The notes under the pieces: model-generated
Seen by the model: only the letters and a program-made list of their open reading frames with translations
Told to the model about the DNA's origin: nothing
The model's database searches: none
Program-made: the position numbers and the translations under genes
Source of the DNA: Flavobacterium cheongpyeongense
Lineage (GTDB): Bacteria > Bacteroidota > Bacteroidia > Flavobacteriales > Flavobacteriaceae
DNA: 64,000 bases
Reading direction: 5' to 3'
NCBI RefSeq assembly: GCF_003202435.1
Contig: NZ_QJHK01000008.1
Coordinates: forward strand, 62,001 to 126,000
Part shown: piece after piece, positions 26,151-35,328 of the stretch
How the letters are laid out: each line of letters starts with the position of its first letter
Position numbering within the stretch: the first letter of the stretch is position 1

Positions 26151-27095
26151 ATGAAAATATTAGTTACCGGAGCGGCAGGTTTTATAGCTTCACATCTTTG
26201 CGAAAAATTAGTTTCAATGGGGCATTTGGTCTTTGGAATTGATAATTTTAATGATTATTATGATGTAAAACTAAAAGAGATCAACGCTTCTGATTTGGTA
26301 AACAAAGGAGTTACTATTTTTCGTGAAGATTTAAATTCTGATTTAAAATCGGTTTTTGAAAATCAGTACGATTATATTTTTCATTTAGCAGCACAACCCG
26401 GAATTTCTGCAGGAACTTCACTGCAGGAATATGTGGATAATAATATTTATGCAACACAAAATTTATTAGATGCTGTTGTAAAGTATAATCCCGATTTAAA
26501 ATTATTTGTAAATATTGCAACATCATCTGTTTATGGAAAAGAAGCTACAGTAAATGAAACAGCAATCCCTAAACCGGCTTCTTATTATGGGGTAACAAAA
26601 CTTGCAGCAGAACAATTAGTTTTAAGCTTAAAAATTGAAGGTAAGATAAAAGCTTGCTCAGTAAGGCTTTATTCGGTTTACGGACCACGCGAACGTCCTG
26701 AGAAATTATATACGAAACTGATCGAGAATTTATATTACGATAAACCTTTTCCTCTTTTTGAAGGCAGTATTTATCATGAACGCAGTTTTACCTATGTAGG
26801 TGATATAGTTGGAGGACTGGCAGCAATTATTGGAAAAGAAGAATTATTAAATGGTGAAATCATAAACCTGGGTACTGACGAGGTAAATACTACACAAGAA
26901 GGAATTACAGCTGTTGAGGAAATTATGAATAAGAAATTAATTGTTGATAATCAGCCGCCAAGAAAAGGAGATCAGCTTAAAACGGCTGCCATAATTGACA
27001 AAGCAAGAATTTTATTGAATTACAATCCAAAAGTAAGCCTGAAACAAGGTTTACAAGAGCAGGTGAATTGGTATTTTGAAAAATTTATAAACTAA
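26151..27095 (+). CDS. NAD-dependent nucleotide-sugar epimerase (UDP-GlcA 4-epimerase-like)
   Basis: A 314-residue extended short-chain dehydrogenase. The NAD motif is VTGAAGFIASHL (about 5-16), the loop GIDNFNDYYDVKLK (about 31-44) is characteristic of UDP-glucuronate 4-epimerases, and the catalytic Ser and Tyr-x3-Lys are seen in ATSSVYGK (about 123) and SYYGVTKLAAE (about 144). It converts a UDP-hexuronate or related UDP-sugar into its C4 epimer for polysaccharide synthesis. It overlaps the convergent GT9 gene by 11 bases. Confidence 0.88.
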   Translation: MKILVTGAAGFIASHLCEKLVSMGHLVFGIDNFNDYYDVKLKEINASDLVNKGVTIFREDLNSDLKSVFENQYDYIFHLAAQPGISAGTSLQEYVDNNIYATQNLLDAVVKYNPDLKLFVNIATSSVYGKEATVNETAIPKPASYYGVTKLAAEQLVLSLKIEGKIKACSVRLYSVYGPRERPEKLYTKLIENLYYDKPFPLFEGSIYHERSFTYVGDIVGGLAAIIGKEELLNGEIINLGTDEVNTTQEGITAVEEIMNKKLIVDNQPPRKGDQLKTAAIIDKARILLNYNPKVSLKQGLQEQVNWYFEKFIN

Positions 27096-28134
27096 TACGT
27101 TTCACAAATTCCTGTAAAGATTCTTTATATAAAGTACTGTCAAGCTTATTGTACAGTTCTAATGACTTACGTTTAAATTCTTTTGGATGTCGGTTTTCGT
27201 ATACATCCGGGAAGTAGTCTTTCAGGTGAACTGCGATATGATTTTCCTGATCGCTTAACATATTCCATGACGATTTATTTATCCACGGACTAAAAATGGT
27301 AAAAGTCTTGATGTTTAATGCTTTGGCCATATTTACAGCTCCGCCTTCATTGCCAATTAAGGCATCACATTGCGATAAAACCGCAAGAAATGCCCGTAAA
27401 CTTTTGGTGTAAAAGTCGAACACAATTTTTTGTTGGGTTTGAGGTTTGCATAAATTATAGATAATTTTTGCGTCTTCTTTCTGATCAGGCATAAAATTAA
27501 AAAGCAATTGTACATCTCTTTCGGCAATAATATCAAGAGTTTGTGCCATTTTTTCAGGAGGAAGGCTTTTGCTTTTTCCACTTCCTAAAACACTAATCAT
27601 AATCATTTTTAATGCAGGGTTCAATCGCTCCCTAATTCCAGTTTTTGCCTGATTTATTTCGGTATCCGTCAAATAAATTTTAGGAAATATTATTTCAGTT
27701 TTAACTTTTAATAAAGCTTCGACTAATTGCAATCGATGGTAAACGGCTGAACCTTCGATATTCTTTTCCTGAACTACAGTGGTTGTAAATAAGACTGAAG
27801 TGTACCATTTTTTAAACCCAATTCTAATTTTTGCACCACAGAAATAAGCAGGTAAGATACTTTCCCATTTTCCGTAAGCATCAATTACAACACCATATTT
27901 TTCTGGAGCTAAACTAGCTCCAAAAGAAATTAGTTTAAAAAAACCTTTGTGTTTTTGAGGTTCAAAAAAAACGATTTTATCAATAAATGGATTGTTTTCT
28001 ACAACCGCTAAAGTATTGGGTTGAATCATGTAATGAATTTCCCAATTTGGCTGGTGTTTTTTGATAGTTTCGCAAATGACAGTACTTGTTAATACATCGC
28101 CAATCATTTTGTTTTGAATTACAAGTACCTTCAT
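27085..28134 (-). CDS. Glycosyltransferase family 9 (heptosyltransferase-like)
   Basis: 349 residues from ATG 28134 (MKVLVIQNKMIGDVLTSTVI). The opening with the IGDVL glycine-aspartate motif, VVIDAYGKWESI, the mid-protein ISVLGSGKSKSLPPEKMA (about 181-198) and ALIGNEGGAVNMAKAL (about 272-287; normally NDTG/NEGG-x-H/N) are typical of ADP-heptose:LPS heptosyltransferases. It would add a heptose-like residue to the LPS inner core on the cytoplasmic face. ATG 28161 would add 9 unrelated residues. It closes the polysaccharide/LPS region. Confidence 0.87.
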   Translation of the reverse strand: MKVLVIQNKMIGDVLTSTVICETIKKHQPNWEIHYMIQPNTLAVVENNPFIDKIVFFEPQKHKGFFKLISFGASLAPEKYGVVIDAYGKWESILPAYFCGAKIRIGFKKWYTSVLFTTTVVQEKNIEGSAVYHRLQLVEALLKVKTEIIFPKIYLTDTEINQAKTGIRERLNPALKMIMISVLGSGKSKSLPPEKMAQTLDIIAERDVQLLFNFMPDQKEDAKIIYNLCKPQTQQKIVFDFYTKSLRAFLAVLSQCDALIGNEGGAVNMAKALNIKTFTIFSPWINKSSWNMLSDQENHIAVHLKDYFPDVYENRHPKEFKRKSLELYNKLDSTLYKESLQEFVKRISL

Positions 28135-28202
28135 GTTTTGAATTATTTTAATTGAGTGCAAATTGAAGCAAAAAAAATCAATTAGAAATTAGTTTTAAAT
28201 AA

Positions 28203-28250
28203 AAATTCCAAATTCCAATCGATAATTTTTGGAATTTGGAATTTAAAATA
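28203..28250. terminator. Perfect inverted repeat, bidirectional terminator
   Basis: AAATTCCAAATTCCAA (28203-28218) pairs perfectly with TTGGAATTTGGAATTT (28229-28244), loop of 10. It serves as dapD's terminator; each arm is itself two copies of a 7-8 base unit. Confidence 0.75.
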
Positions 28251-28263
28251 TTTTAAATTTGAA

Positions 28264-29079
28264 TTAAACTGCTACGTCATATTCGCGTAAAGCATTATTT
28301 AATGAAGTTTTCAAATCTGTAGATGGTTTACGAGTGCCAATAATCAATGCACATGGAACCTGAAATTCACCAGCAGCGAATTTTTTGGTATAACTTCCGG
28401 GAATTACTACAGAACGTGCAGGGACAAAACCTTTCATCTCTACAGGAGTTTCTCCGGTAACATCAATAATTTTGGTAGAAGCAGTTAAACATACATTTGC
28501 ACCCAAAACAGCTTCTTTACCTACGTGAACACCTTCAACAACAATACAACGTGAACCTACAAAAACTCCATCTTCAATGATAACCGGAGCTGCCTGCAAT
28601 GGTTCTAAAACACCACCAATTCCAACACCACCGCTTAAGTGAACATCTTTACCAATCTGAGCACAGCTCCCTACAGTTGCCCAGGTATCTACCATTGTTC
28701 CGGCATCAACATAAGCACCAATGTTGACGTAACTAGGCATCATAATAACGCCGCTTGAAATATATGAACCATAACGTGCAGATGCTCCTGGTACTACACG
28801 GACACCTTTTTCAGCATAATCTCTTTTTAATAACATTTTATCGTTGTACTCGAAGATTCCAGCTTCTAACGTTTCCATTTTTTGGATTGGAAAATACATT
28901 ACAACAGCTTTCTTAACCCATTCGTTTACCTGCCATCCGTCACCTTTTGGTTCAGCAACACGAAGTTTTCCTGAATCTAATAATTCGATAACTTCCCTGA
29001 TCGCATTAGTAGTTTTTTCTTCTTGTAATAAAGCTCTGTTTTCCCAAGCTTGTTCAATTATAGTCTGTAAAGAATTCAT
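28264..29079 (-). CDS. dapD: Tetrahydrodipicolinate N-succinyltransferase
   Basis: A 271-residue hexapeptide-repeat acyltransferase transferring succinyl from succinyl-CoA to tetrahydrodipicolinate in lysine/diaminopimelate synthesis. MNSLQTIIEQAWENRALLQE is followed by a helical N-domain and a left-handed beta-helix (about 100-235) containing GAYVDAGTMVDTWATVGSCA (about 132-151) and GVGIGGVLEPLQAAPVIIED (about 160-179), both diagnostic of DapD. Length is standard. It is a single-gene unit with its own promoter and terminator. Confidence 0.95.
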   Translation of the reverse strand: MNSLQTIIEQAWENRALLQEEKTTNAIREVIELLDSGKLRVAEPKGDGWQVNEWVKKAVVMYFPIQKMETLEAGIFEYNDKMLLKRDYAEKGVRVVPGASARYGSYISSGVIMMPSYVNIGAYVDAGTMVDTWATVGSCAQIGKDVHLSGGVGIGGVLEPLQAAPVIIEDGVFVGSRCIVVEGVHVGKEAVLGANVCLTASTKIIDVTGETPVEMKGFVPARSVVIPGSYTKKFAAGEFQVPCALIIGTRKPSTDLKTSLNNALREYDVAV

Positions 29080-29095
29080 ACGTTTAAATTTTTGG

Positions 29096-29103
29096 CAAAG
29101 ATA
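29096..29103 (-). promoter_or_regulatory. -7 element of dapD
   Basis: Plus-strand CAAAGATA (TATCTTTG on the minus strand), 17 bases upstream of ATG 29079. Confidence 0.55.
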
Positions 29104-29231
29104 GCGTATTTGTATAAAATCAACCAGTAAATCAATTTTGAAAATGTTATATATTTAACTTTTTGTTTTTAATTTGGGAAATAATATTTGTTTGTAATTC
29201 TATAAAAATGCAATTTATTTTACACTATTAT

Positions 29232-29275
29232 ATGATAAAAATCAGATTTCATGACTTTTCTTCTACTTAATTTTG
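29232..29275 (+). promoter_or_regulatory. FNR-like box and -7 element of the PAS gene
   Basis: ATGAT-AAAA-ATCAG (29232-29245) is centred 36.5 bases before the last base of TAATTTTG (29268-29275). That places the palindrome near -41, the position of a class II FNR/CRP activator site. The same layout is found at ccoI, ccoS and hemN. Confidence 0.6.
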
Positions 29276-29332
29276 CCTTATAATTCCTGCGATAGCTGCA
29301 GGATTAATAATCAAATAATCATTATAGTAAAT

Positions 29333-29962
29333 ATGAATCAGGAAAATCATCTTCAAAACCGAACTGCAGTTATTGATAAAGAAGTCACTTGGGACAAGAC
29401 AAAAGTTATTATGAGCAAAACAAATGCTTTTGGTATTATAGAATATGCCAATGAAGTTTTTGTAGATGTTTCAGGTTATGAAGATTATGAATTAATGGGA
29501 CAGCCACATAATATTATCCGCCATCCGGATATGCCAAAAGTAATTTTTAAAGTGCTTTGGGAAAACCTTAAACAGGGAAAAAACTTTCATGCTATTGTAA
29601 AAAACTTAGCGAAGTCAGGAAGATATTATTGGGTAATCACAGATTTTGATATTGCAAAAGACGAAAACGGTGTAATTGTAAATTATTTTGCAAGACGTCA
29701 ATCTGTACCTCAGGAAGTTATTTCACAACATATTGAGCCTCTTTATAAAAAATTATTGCAGATTGAAGCAGCAAGTGGCGTTGAATTTAGCGAAAAATAT
29801 TTAATCGGATTTCTGGAAGAAAAAAAGAGAGGCTACGTCGAATATATTAAAGAGCTGATTTACGAACATGAAAAAGCCCAGTCAAAATTTGCAAATTACG
29901 AAATGAAGGCAGAAGATGAAGAGGAAGAGAGAGGTTTTTTCAGTAGATTATTTGGTAGATAG
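29333..29962 (+). CDS. Aer-type PAS domain protein
   Basis: 209 residues from ATG 29333. A PAS domain (about 15-115) has GIIEYANEVFVDVSGY and the segment PHNIIRHPDMPKVIFKVLW, the signature of the Aer redox/oxygen sensor PAS that binds FAD, followed by SGRYYWVITDFDIAKDENG. The second half (about 120-209) is helical with an acidic stretch EDEEEERG and ends FFSRLFGR. There is no methyl-accepting or kinase domain, so it may relay redox state to a partner. The longer TTG-initiated frame starts inside the -7 element and is excluded. Confidence 0.82.
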   Translation: MNQENHLQNRTAVIDKEVTWDKTKVIMSKTNAFGIIEYANEVFVDVSGYEDYELMGQPHNIIRHPDMPKVIFKVLWENLKQGKNFHAIVKNLAKSGRYYWVITDFDIAKDENGVIVNYFARRQSVPQEVISQHIEPLYKKLLQIEAASGVEFSEKYLIGFLEEKKRGYVEYIKELIYEHEKAQSKFANYEMKAEDEEEERGFFSRLFGR

Positions 29963-30181
29963 TAATAATTAGAATAATTTTTTTTTAGTTGTTTTAAATT
30001 TGGTTAAAAATCCGTTTTGAATTTTTCAAGACGGATTTTTTACTGTTTAGATGTTTTGATAAAGGATAATTAAAAATAAAAATTATACCTTTCAAAATAG
30101 CAGTACAGCATTATATTAGAATTTCATTTTTCGGATTTATAAAACATAAAGATTCTCTTTAAGTTTTTGAAATTTCCTTTA

Positions 30182-30189
30182 TATCTTTG
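30182..30189 (+). promoter_or_regulatory. -7 element of ruvX
   Basis: TATCTTTG immediately precedes an in-frame ATG at 30190; the predicted transcription start falls between this and ATG 30205, favouring the latter as start codon. Confidence 0.5.
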
Positions 30190-30204
30190 ATGAAAATTAT
30201 AAAA

Positions 30205-30621
30205 ATGCCAAGAATCCTTTCTATAGACTACGGACAAAAGCGCACCGGAATAGCCGTTACAGATGAAATGCAGATTATTGCATCAGGGTTAACGACGATT
30301 CCGACCAATACCTTAATTGATTTTTTGAAGGATTATTTTGCTAAAGAAAAAGTAGAAGCAGTTTTAATTGGTGAGCCGAAACAAATGAATGGGCAGCCAT
30401 CAGAAAGTGCTTCGATAGTTAAAGGATTTGTAACCCACTTTTCCAATATTTTTCCGGAAATGAAAGTCGTTCGTGTAGATGAGCGTTTTACTTCAAAAAT
30501 GGCTTTTCAGACCATGATTGATAGCGGGCTGAGTAAAAAACAGCGTCAGAACAAAGGACTGATTGATGAAATTTCCGCAACGATTATGCTTCAGGACTAT
30601 CTTTCTTCTAATCGTTTTTAA
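30205..30621 (+). CDS. ruvX: Putative Holliday junction resolvase / pre-16S rRNA nuclease RuvX (YqgF)
   Basis: 138 residues beginning MPRILSIDYGQKRTGIAVTD, the RNase H-fold motif with the first catalytic Asp. VEAVLIGEPKQMNGQPSE (about 51-68), VVRVDERFTS (about 92-101; Glu) and the C-terminal KGLIDEISATIMLQDYL (Asp about 121) complete the active site. YqgF proteins are essential nucleases that mature the 5' end of 16S rRNA and may resolve recombination junctions. The start is chosen by the family N-terminus and the promoter position. Confidence 0.92.
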   Translation: MPRILSIDYGQKRTGIAVTDEMQIIASGLTTIPTNTLIDFLKDYFAKEKVEAVLIGEPKQMNGQPSESASIVKGFVTHFSNIFPEMKVVRVDERFTSKMAFQTMIDSGLSKKQRQNKGLIDEISATIMLQDYLSSNRF

Positions 30622-30716
30622 CTTTTAGGGCAATAAATTTCACTTTATTTAGAAAAAAATATGATTTTCTAACTTTTATCAGATCGAAATTCCTTTTTTT
30701 TTGAGATTATATGAGG

Positions 30717-30724
30717 TACATTTG
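30717..30724 (+). promoter_or_regulatory. -7 element of mqo
   Basis: TACATTTG, 22 bases before ATG 30747; a TTTG at 30700-30703 lies closer than the usual spacing. Confidence 0.55.
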
Positions 30725-30746
30725 CATTTTAAAATAAAATAGTGTT

Positions 30747-32240
30747 ATGCCCGACGAAACCATACGTTCAAATAGTGAAGTAGTGCTCATTGGAGCTGGA
30801 ATTATGAGTGCCACTCTTGGTGTAATTTTGAAAGAATTACAACCTGACATAAAGATTGAAATTTATGAGAGATTAGATGTTGCTGCAGCCGAAAGTTCTG
30901 ATGCATGGAATAATGCAGGAACAGGTCACTCTGCTTTTTGTGAGCTAAATTATACTCCTGAAAAGCCTGATGGTTCTGTAGATCCTAAAAAAGCGATCAG
31001 TATTGCTGAAGCTTTTGAGGTTTCACGACAATTTTGGTCTTATTTAGTACAGCAAAACAAAGTCCCTTCACCAGAAAATTTTATCAAAAGTGTTCCTCAT
31101 ATGAGTTTTGTATGGGGAGATAAAAATGTTGAATACCTTAAAACACGTTTTGAAGCTTTACAATCCAATCCATTATTTGCTGAAATGCTTTTTAGTACAG
31201 ATTTTGAGCAGCTAAAACAATGGATGCCTCTTGTAATGGAAGGAAGGCAGCCTGATGAAAAGCTGGCAGCTACTACAATGGCAATTGGTACCGATGTGAA
31301 TTTTGGTGCTTTGACCAGAAGTATGTTTAATTATTTAGAAAAATTAGACGGTGTATCTTTATACTTTAATCATGAGGTTAAAAAATTAAAGCAACGTGAT
31401 GATAAATCATGGAGAATTAAAATAACAGATTTAGGATCTGGTCAAAAAAGAAAAACATATACCAAATTTGTATTTATTGGAGCGGGAGGAGGCTCACTGC
31501 CATTGCTTGAAAAAGCAAATGTACCTGAGGGAGATGGTTACGGAGGTTTCCCGGTAAGTGGTCAATGGCTAAAATGTACAAATCCGGAAGTTATTGCAAA
31601 ACATCAGGCAAAGGTATACGGAAAAGCAAGTGTTGGTGCACCGCCAATGTCGGTTCCACATATTGATACACGGGTAATTGATGGTGAAAAAGCATTGCTT
31701 TTTGGCCCTTTTGCAGGATTTTCAACCCGTTTTTTAAAAAATGGATCGTATTTAGATTTACCGTTATCTATAAAAGCAAACAACTTAATTCCGATGCTAT
31801 CAGCGGGATTTAATAATATACCATTGACAAAATATTTAATCGAGCAGGTTCGTCAGTCTCCAAAGGACAGAATAAAGGCTTTACGTGAATATTTGCCAAC
31901 AGCAAGATCCAAAGACTGGGTTCTGGAAAAAGCGGGTCAGCGTGTTCAGGTGATTAAAAAAGGCGAAAATGGAGGTGGTGTTTTAGAGTTTGGAACTGAA
32001 GTTATTAATACTCATGACGGAACTCTGGCTGTTTTATTAGGTGCGTCTCCAGGTGCTTCTACCGCAGTTTCAATTATGGTTGATTTGATTGGAAGATGTT
32101 TTTCTGATCAGATTAAAACCCCTGAATGGCAAGCGAAATTGAAAAACATGATTCCTTCTTACGGGCAAACTTTAAATGATAAACCGGAACTTTTAACGGA
32201 AATCAGAAAAAACACTTCGGAAGTTTTAAAGTTAAAATAA
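30747..32240 (+). CDS. mqo: Malate:quinone oxidoreductase
   Basis: A 497-residue FAD enzyme oxidising malate to oxaloacetate with electrons passed to menaquinone at the inner membrane. It shows the FAD-binding VVLIGAGIMSATLGVILKEL (about 12-31), the family segment SSDAWNNAGTGHSAFCELNY (about 50-69), GAGGGSLPLLEKA (about 245-257), FPVSGQWL, FGPFAGFSTRFLK and the C-terminal LGASPGASTAVSIMV. Length matches the family. It stands alone, followed by a hairpin terminator that overlaps the 3' end of the convergent FUSC gene. Confidence 0.95.
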   Translation: MPDETIRSNSEVVLIGAGIMSATLGVILKELQPDIKIEIYERLDVAAAESSDAWNNAGTGHSAFCELNYTPEKPDGSVDPKKAISIAEAFEVSRQFWSYLVQQNKVPSPENFIKSVPHMSFVWGDKNVEYLKTRFEALQSNPLFAEMLFSTDFEQLKQWMPLVMEGRQPDEKLAATTMAIGTDVNFGALTRSMFNYLEKLDGVSLYFNHEVKKLKQRDDKSWRIKITDLGSGQKRKTYTKFVFIGAGGGSLPLLEKANVPEGDGYGGFPVSGQWLKCTNPEVIAKHQAKVYGKASVGAPPMSVPHIDTRVIDGEKALLFGPFAGFSTRFLKNGSYLDLPLSIKANNLIPMLSAGFNNIPLTKYLIEQVRQSPKDRIKALREYLPTARSKDWVLEKAGQRVQVIKKGENGGGVLEFGTEVINTHDGTLAVLLGASPGASTAVSIMVDLIGRCFSDQIKTPEWQAKLKNMIPSYGQTLNDKPELLTEIRKNTSEVLKLK

Positions 32241-32280
32241 GCATAATCTAAGTAGTTTTTAAATCATTACATACATAAAA

Positions 32281-32312
32281 CAAATCCGGATGAATTAATC
32301 CGGATTTGTTGC
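32281..32312 (+). terminator. Terminator after mqo
   Basis: CAAATCCGGAT (32281-32291) pairs perfectly with ATCCGGATTTG (32298-32308), loop of 6. The right arm lies inside the last codons of the convergent FUSC gene. Confidence 0.75.
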
Positions 32313-34514
32313 TTTAAGGTCTTTTGTGATTTTTAATATTTTTTCTGCAAGGTTACTCATCCAGATTAGTTGTTCAATTACCATCTGAGCTTCCTGCATT
32401 TTAGCCTGACGGGTTTCTGAATCCAATTCTTCATCCGTTGCCAGGCGAGTGAAATTTTTGCGTTTCATTTCTTCAAATTGCAAAGTAACATCTTCCTTAT
32501 CAAAAAAAGTATCTGTAATGATGGTTTCATTTTTTAAAATTGAAATAGAATGATCTAAGTTGGATAATATAGTCCTGATAATATAATTGAAAGATTCTGA
32601 TGCTGATGTGGTCTGGTTAGTCTGTATGTAAGTCGATAAAGAAGCTAATGCGGATAATACAGAATGATTTAAAACCACTAATTTATTGACTAACGGGAGT
32701 GTTTTTTGCTTTGATTTTGGTTCCTGAACCATACGCTGAAATGAGGTCATAAAATTGCCTATTTCTACAAAAGCATGTTTTCGGGCTAATTTGTAAGAGG
32801 TAGGAACGTCTCCTTTCTTGTTGTAAAAATCTGCAATTTCTTTCAGATAGTCCCGGTTGGCACGAATAGAGCTTTCTATATGGATGGGAGTATTTAGAAA
32901 TTCCCAGGCAGGCCATAAAAACTGATTGGCCAGAAAAGCGAGGATTGCTCCGGCTAATGAATCTAAAATCCTGAACTGAATTACTTCAACAACATTTGGA
33001 ACTAAAATCCCGTAAATAAAAACGACATACATCGTCACGAAAGTTGCACTAATTTTATAATTAATCTGTGTGAAGGAAATACCAAGAAGCATACAAATAA
33101 TTGAAAAAATGCTCAGGACAATATGATTTTGTACAAGTGAAACAATCCCAAATGCTAACAGTCCTCCTAGTAATGTCCCGAAAATACGATTGTAAGAGCG
33201 TTCTTTGGTCAAACCATAACCAGGCCGCATAATGACTATAATAGTCAATAGAATCCAGTATACATTCTGAAACGGAAGAAATTTCCCAATTACAAACCCA
33301 ATCAAAATGGTAATTGTGAGCCGTACAGAATGCCTGAAAATGGATGATGAAAAACTTAAGTTTTCAATTAGTGTTCGCAAAGGGTAATATTGGGGTGTCA
33401 AAAACTTTTCAAGCTCTTTGTCCTGGTCTTTTAATTTATAGGACTGCATGGCAAGCGAAAGTGCCCGCTGGATGATCTTTATTTTTCCAACCTGATTTTT
33501 AGCATATTTCAGCATGTTGGTCAGCATTAAAACGCCTTCTGCAGCCGTCTCTTTTCCTAACGTTTTTTCATAGTCAAAAATAGCAAACTCAAGAGCTTCA
33601 AGTTCATTCTTTAAATCATTTTTGTCTACGTAAACGGCAATATTGTGTACATTTTTAGAAAGCTTTTTTAAGGTCGAAGCGAGCTTGTATGCTACATTTT
33701 GATAGGTTCTTATGACATCAGGATGTTTGGCAAATTTTTCATGTATTTTACTATGATCGAAAGAAGTGTACAGAGCCAGTTCCTGAATTTCGACCAAAGT
33801 AATAAAAACCAGTAACATCTTTCGGTTTTGACTAGTTGCAGTACTGCTTTGGTTTCCTATGAGTACTTTTCGCAAATCTTCATGAATTTCGTTTAGTTCT
33901 ACCTGGATACCTAATTGTTTTTCAATTATTGTTTTCCTGTTCGCTTCCGGACTCCATAAATCACCTCTTAGTTTTAAATACTTTGCGGTTAATTTAATTC
34001 CCTCAGCAATTTCAAGTTCAATATATTTATATGGTTGTACAAAATGAAAAATCAGAGAAACAATTAAATATAATATACCTCCAATAAAAATAGAACCGGA
34101 GTATGCAAGAGCTTCCCACCCCTGATGTAAATGTCCGAAGGATAAAGAAATAGAAATTAATGCCGAAAAAGAGACCAAAGTTGCCCGTTGTCCATAGACA
34201 GATATCATAGAGCATATAAAAAGTAAAAATCCTAAAAATGGATAAAATAAATAAGGATACGGATAGGCCAGATTTACTAATAAATTTACTCCGGAAACAA
34301 TAAATGAAGCTACAATTAATCCTTTTATTTTGTGGTTTAAAGTACTTGGGATATCACTGGGATAGGTATAAAAAGCCCCTAATGCAATCGTAAATCCAAT
34401 TTCAAAATATCCCAGAAAATTCAAAATTAAAACAGGTACTACTGAGGCAATAGTTACTTTTGTAGCATTTAAAAACGAAGTACTGTTGGTGAATTTTGTA
34501 ATACGATCTAACAT
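32295..34514 (-). CDS. FUSC-family membrane protein (YccS-like)
   Basis: 739 residues with two blocks of about five or six transmembrane helices (about 15-165 and 395-530), each followed by a helical cytoplasmic region. This is the duplicated architecture of the YccS/YhfK/FUSC family related to aromatic acid exporter AaeB. FWPAWEFLNTPIHIESSI after the second block is family-typical. The substrate is unknown; homologues are linked to efflux of aromatic or organic acids. It is a single gene with a -7 element at 34531-34538. Confidence 0.85.
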   Translation of the reverse strand: MLDRITKFTNSTSFLNATKVTIASVVPVLILNFLGYFEIGFTIALGAFYTYPSDIPSTLNHKIKGLIVASFIVSGVNLLVNLAYPYPYLFYPFLGFLLFICSMISVYGQRATLVSFSALISISLSFGHLHQGWEALAYSGSIFIGGILYLIVSLIFHFVQPYKYIELEIAEGIKLTAKYLKLRGDLWSPEANRKTIIEKQLGIQVELNEIHEDLRKVLIGNQSSTATSQNRKMLLVFITLVEIQELALYTSFDHSKIHEKFAKHPDVIRTYQNVAYKLASTLKKLSKNVHNIAVYVDKNDLKNELEALEFAIFDYEKTLGKETAAEGVLMLTNMLKYAKNQVGKIKIIQRALSLAMQSYKLKDQDKELEKFLTPQYYPLRTLIENLSFSSSIFRHSVRLTITILIGFVIGKFLPFQNVYWILLTIIVIMRPGYGLTKERSYNRIFGTLLGGLLAFGIVSLVQNHIVLSIFSIICMLLGISFTQINYKISATFVTMYVVFIYGILVPNVVEVIQFRILDSLAGAILAFLANQFLWPAWEFLNTPIHIESSIRANRDYLKEIADFYNKKGDVPTSYKLARKHAFVEIGNFMTSFQRMVQEPKSKQKTLPLVNKLVVLNHSVLSALASLSTYIQTNQTTSASESFNYIIRTILSNLDHSISILKNETIITDTFFDKEDVTLQFEEMKRKNFTRLATDEELDSETRQAKMQEAQMVIEQLIWMSNLAEKILKITKDLKATNPD

Positions 34515-34530
34515 ACAAATGGGTTTAAAA

Positions 34531-34538
34531 CAAAGGTA
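34531..34538 (-). promoter_or_regulatory. -7 element of the FUSC gene
   Basis: Plus-strand CAAAGGTA (TACCTTTG on the minus strand), 17 bases upstream of ATG 34514. Confidence 0.5.
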
Positions 34539-34703
34539 AGATAATTTGGCATAATTATAGTTTAGATTTTAATGAACGGTTAAAATAGATTTATTATATT
34601 ATTTTCAAATGGTCGTTGACTATTTTTTTACTATTTTTGACTCCAAAACCTGAAGGATTAGTTACTTTTTTTTCAGTTAATAAAAATAAATAATAGAAAT
34701 TAG

Positions 34704-35294
34704 ATGATTTTACCAATTGTAGGATACGGGGATCCTGTTTTAAGAAAAGTTGGTGAGGCTATTAAGCCGGATTATCCAAACTTAAAAGAAATAATAACAA
34801 ATATGTACGAGACGATGTACAACGCTTACGGTGTAGGACTTGCTGCACCTCAGGTAGGTATTGCAATCCGTTTGTTTGTTATTGATACAACTCCTTTTAG
34901 TGATGATGAAGAATTAAAAGAAGAAGAGCAAAAGAACTTAAAAGGTTTTAAAAAGACTTTTATTAATGCTAAAATTATTAAAGAAGAAGGAGAGGAGTGG
35001 AGTTTTAACGAGGGATGTTTAAGTATTCCGGATGTTCGTGAGGATGTTTACAGAAAACCTACTGTAACACTTGAGTATTGTGAAGAAGATTTTGTAATGA
35101 AAACAGAAGTTTTTGACGGACTTATTGCAAGAGTAATTCAGCATGAATACGATCATATTGAAGGTATTTTGTTTACAGATAAAATTTCTTCACTCAAAAA
35201 ACGTTTGATTCAGAAAAAATTAAAAAATATTACTGAAGGAAAAACATCTCAGGAATACAGAATGAAATTTGCATCCGCTAAAAAAGGAAGATAA
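34704..35294 (+). CDS. def: Peptide deformylase
   Basis: A 196-residue metallohydrolase that removes the formyl group from nascent N-terminal methionine. The three motifs are GVGLAAPQVGI (about 43-53), EGCLSIPD (about 111-118; metal-binding Cys) and HEYDHIEG (about 153-160; two metal His and catalytic Glu). An insertion with an acidic run DDEELKEEEQ (about 71-80) is common in Bacteroidota. It is followed after 34 bases by DUF5606 and then mazG, a conserved flavobacterial order. Confidence 0.95.
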   Translation: MILPIVGYGDPVLRKVGEAIKPDYPNLKEIITNMYETMYNAYGVGLAAPQVGIAIRLFVIDTTPFSDDEELKEEEQKNLKGFKKTFINAKIIKEEGEEWSFNEGCLSIPDVREDVYRKPTVTLEYCEEDFVMKTEVFDGLIARVIQHEYDHIEGILFTDKISSLKKRLIQKKLKNITEGKTSQEYRMKFASAKKGR

Positions 35295-35328
35295 TATAAC
35301 CAAAATTCTTAATACTAATTTAATACAC

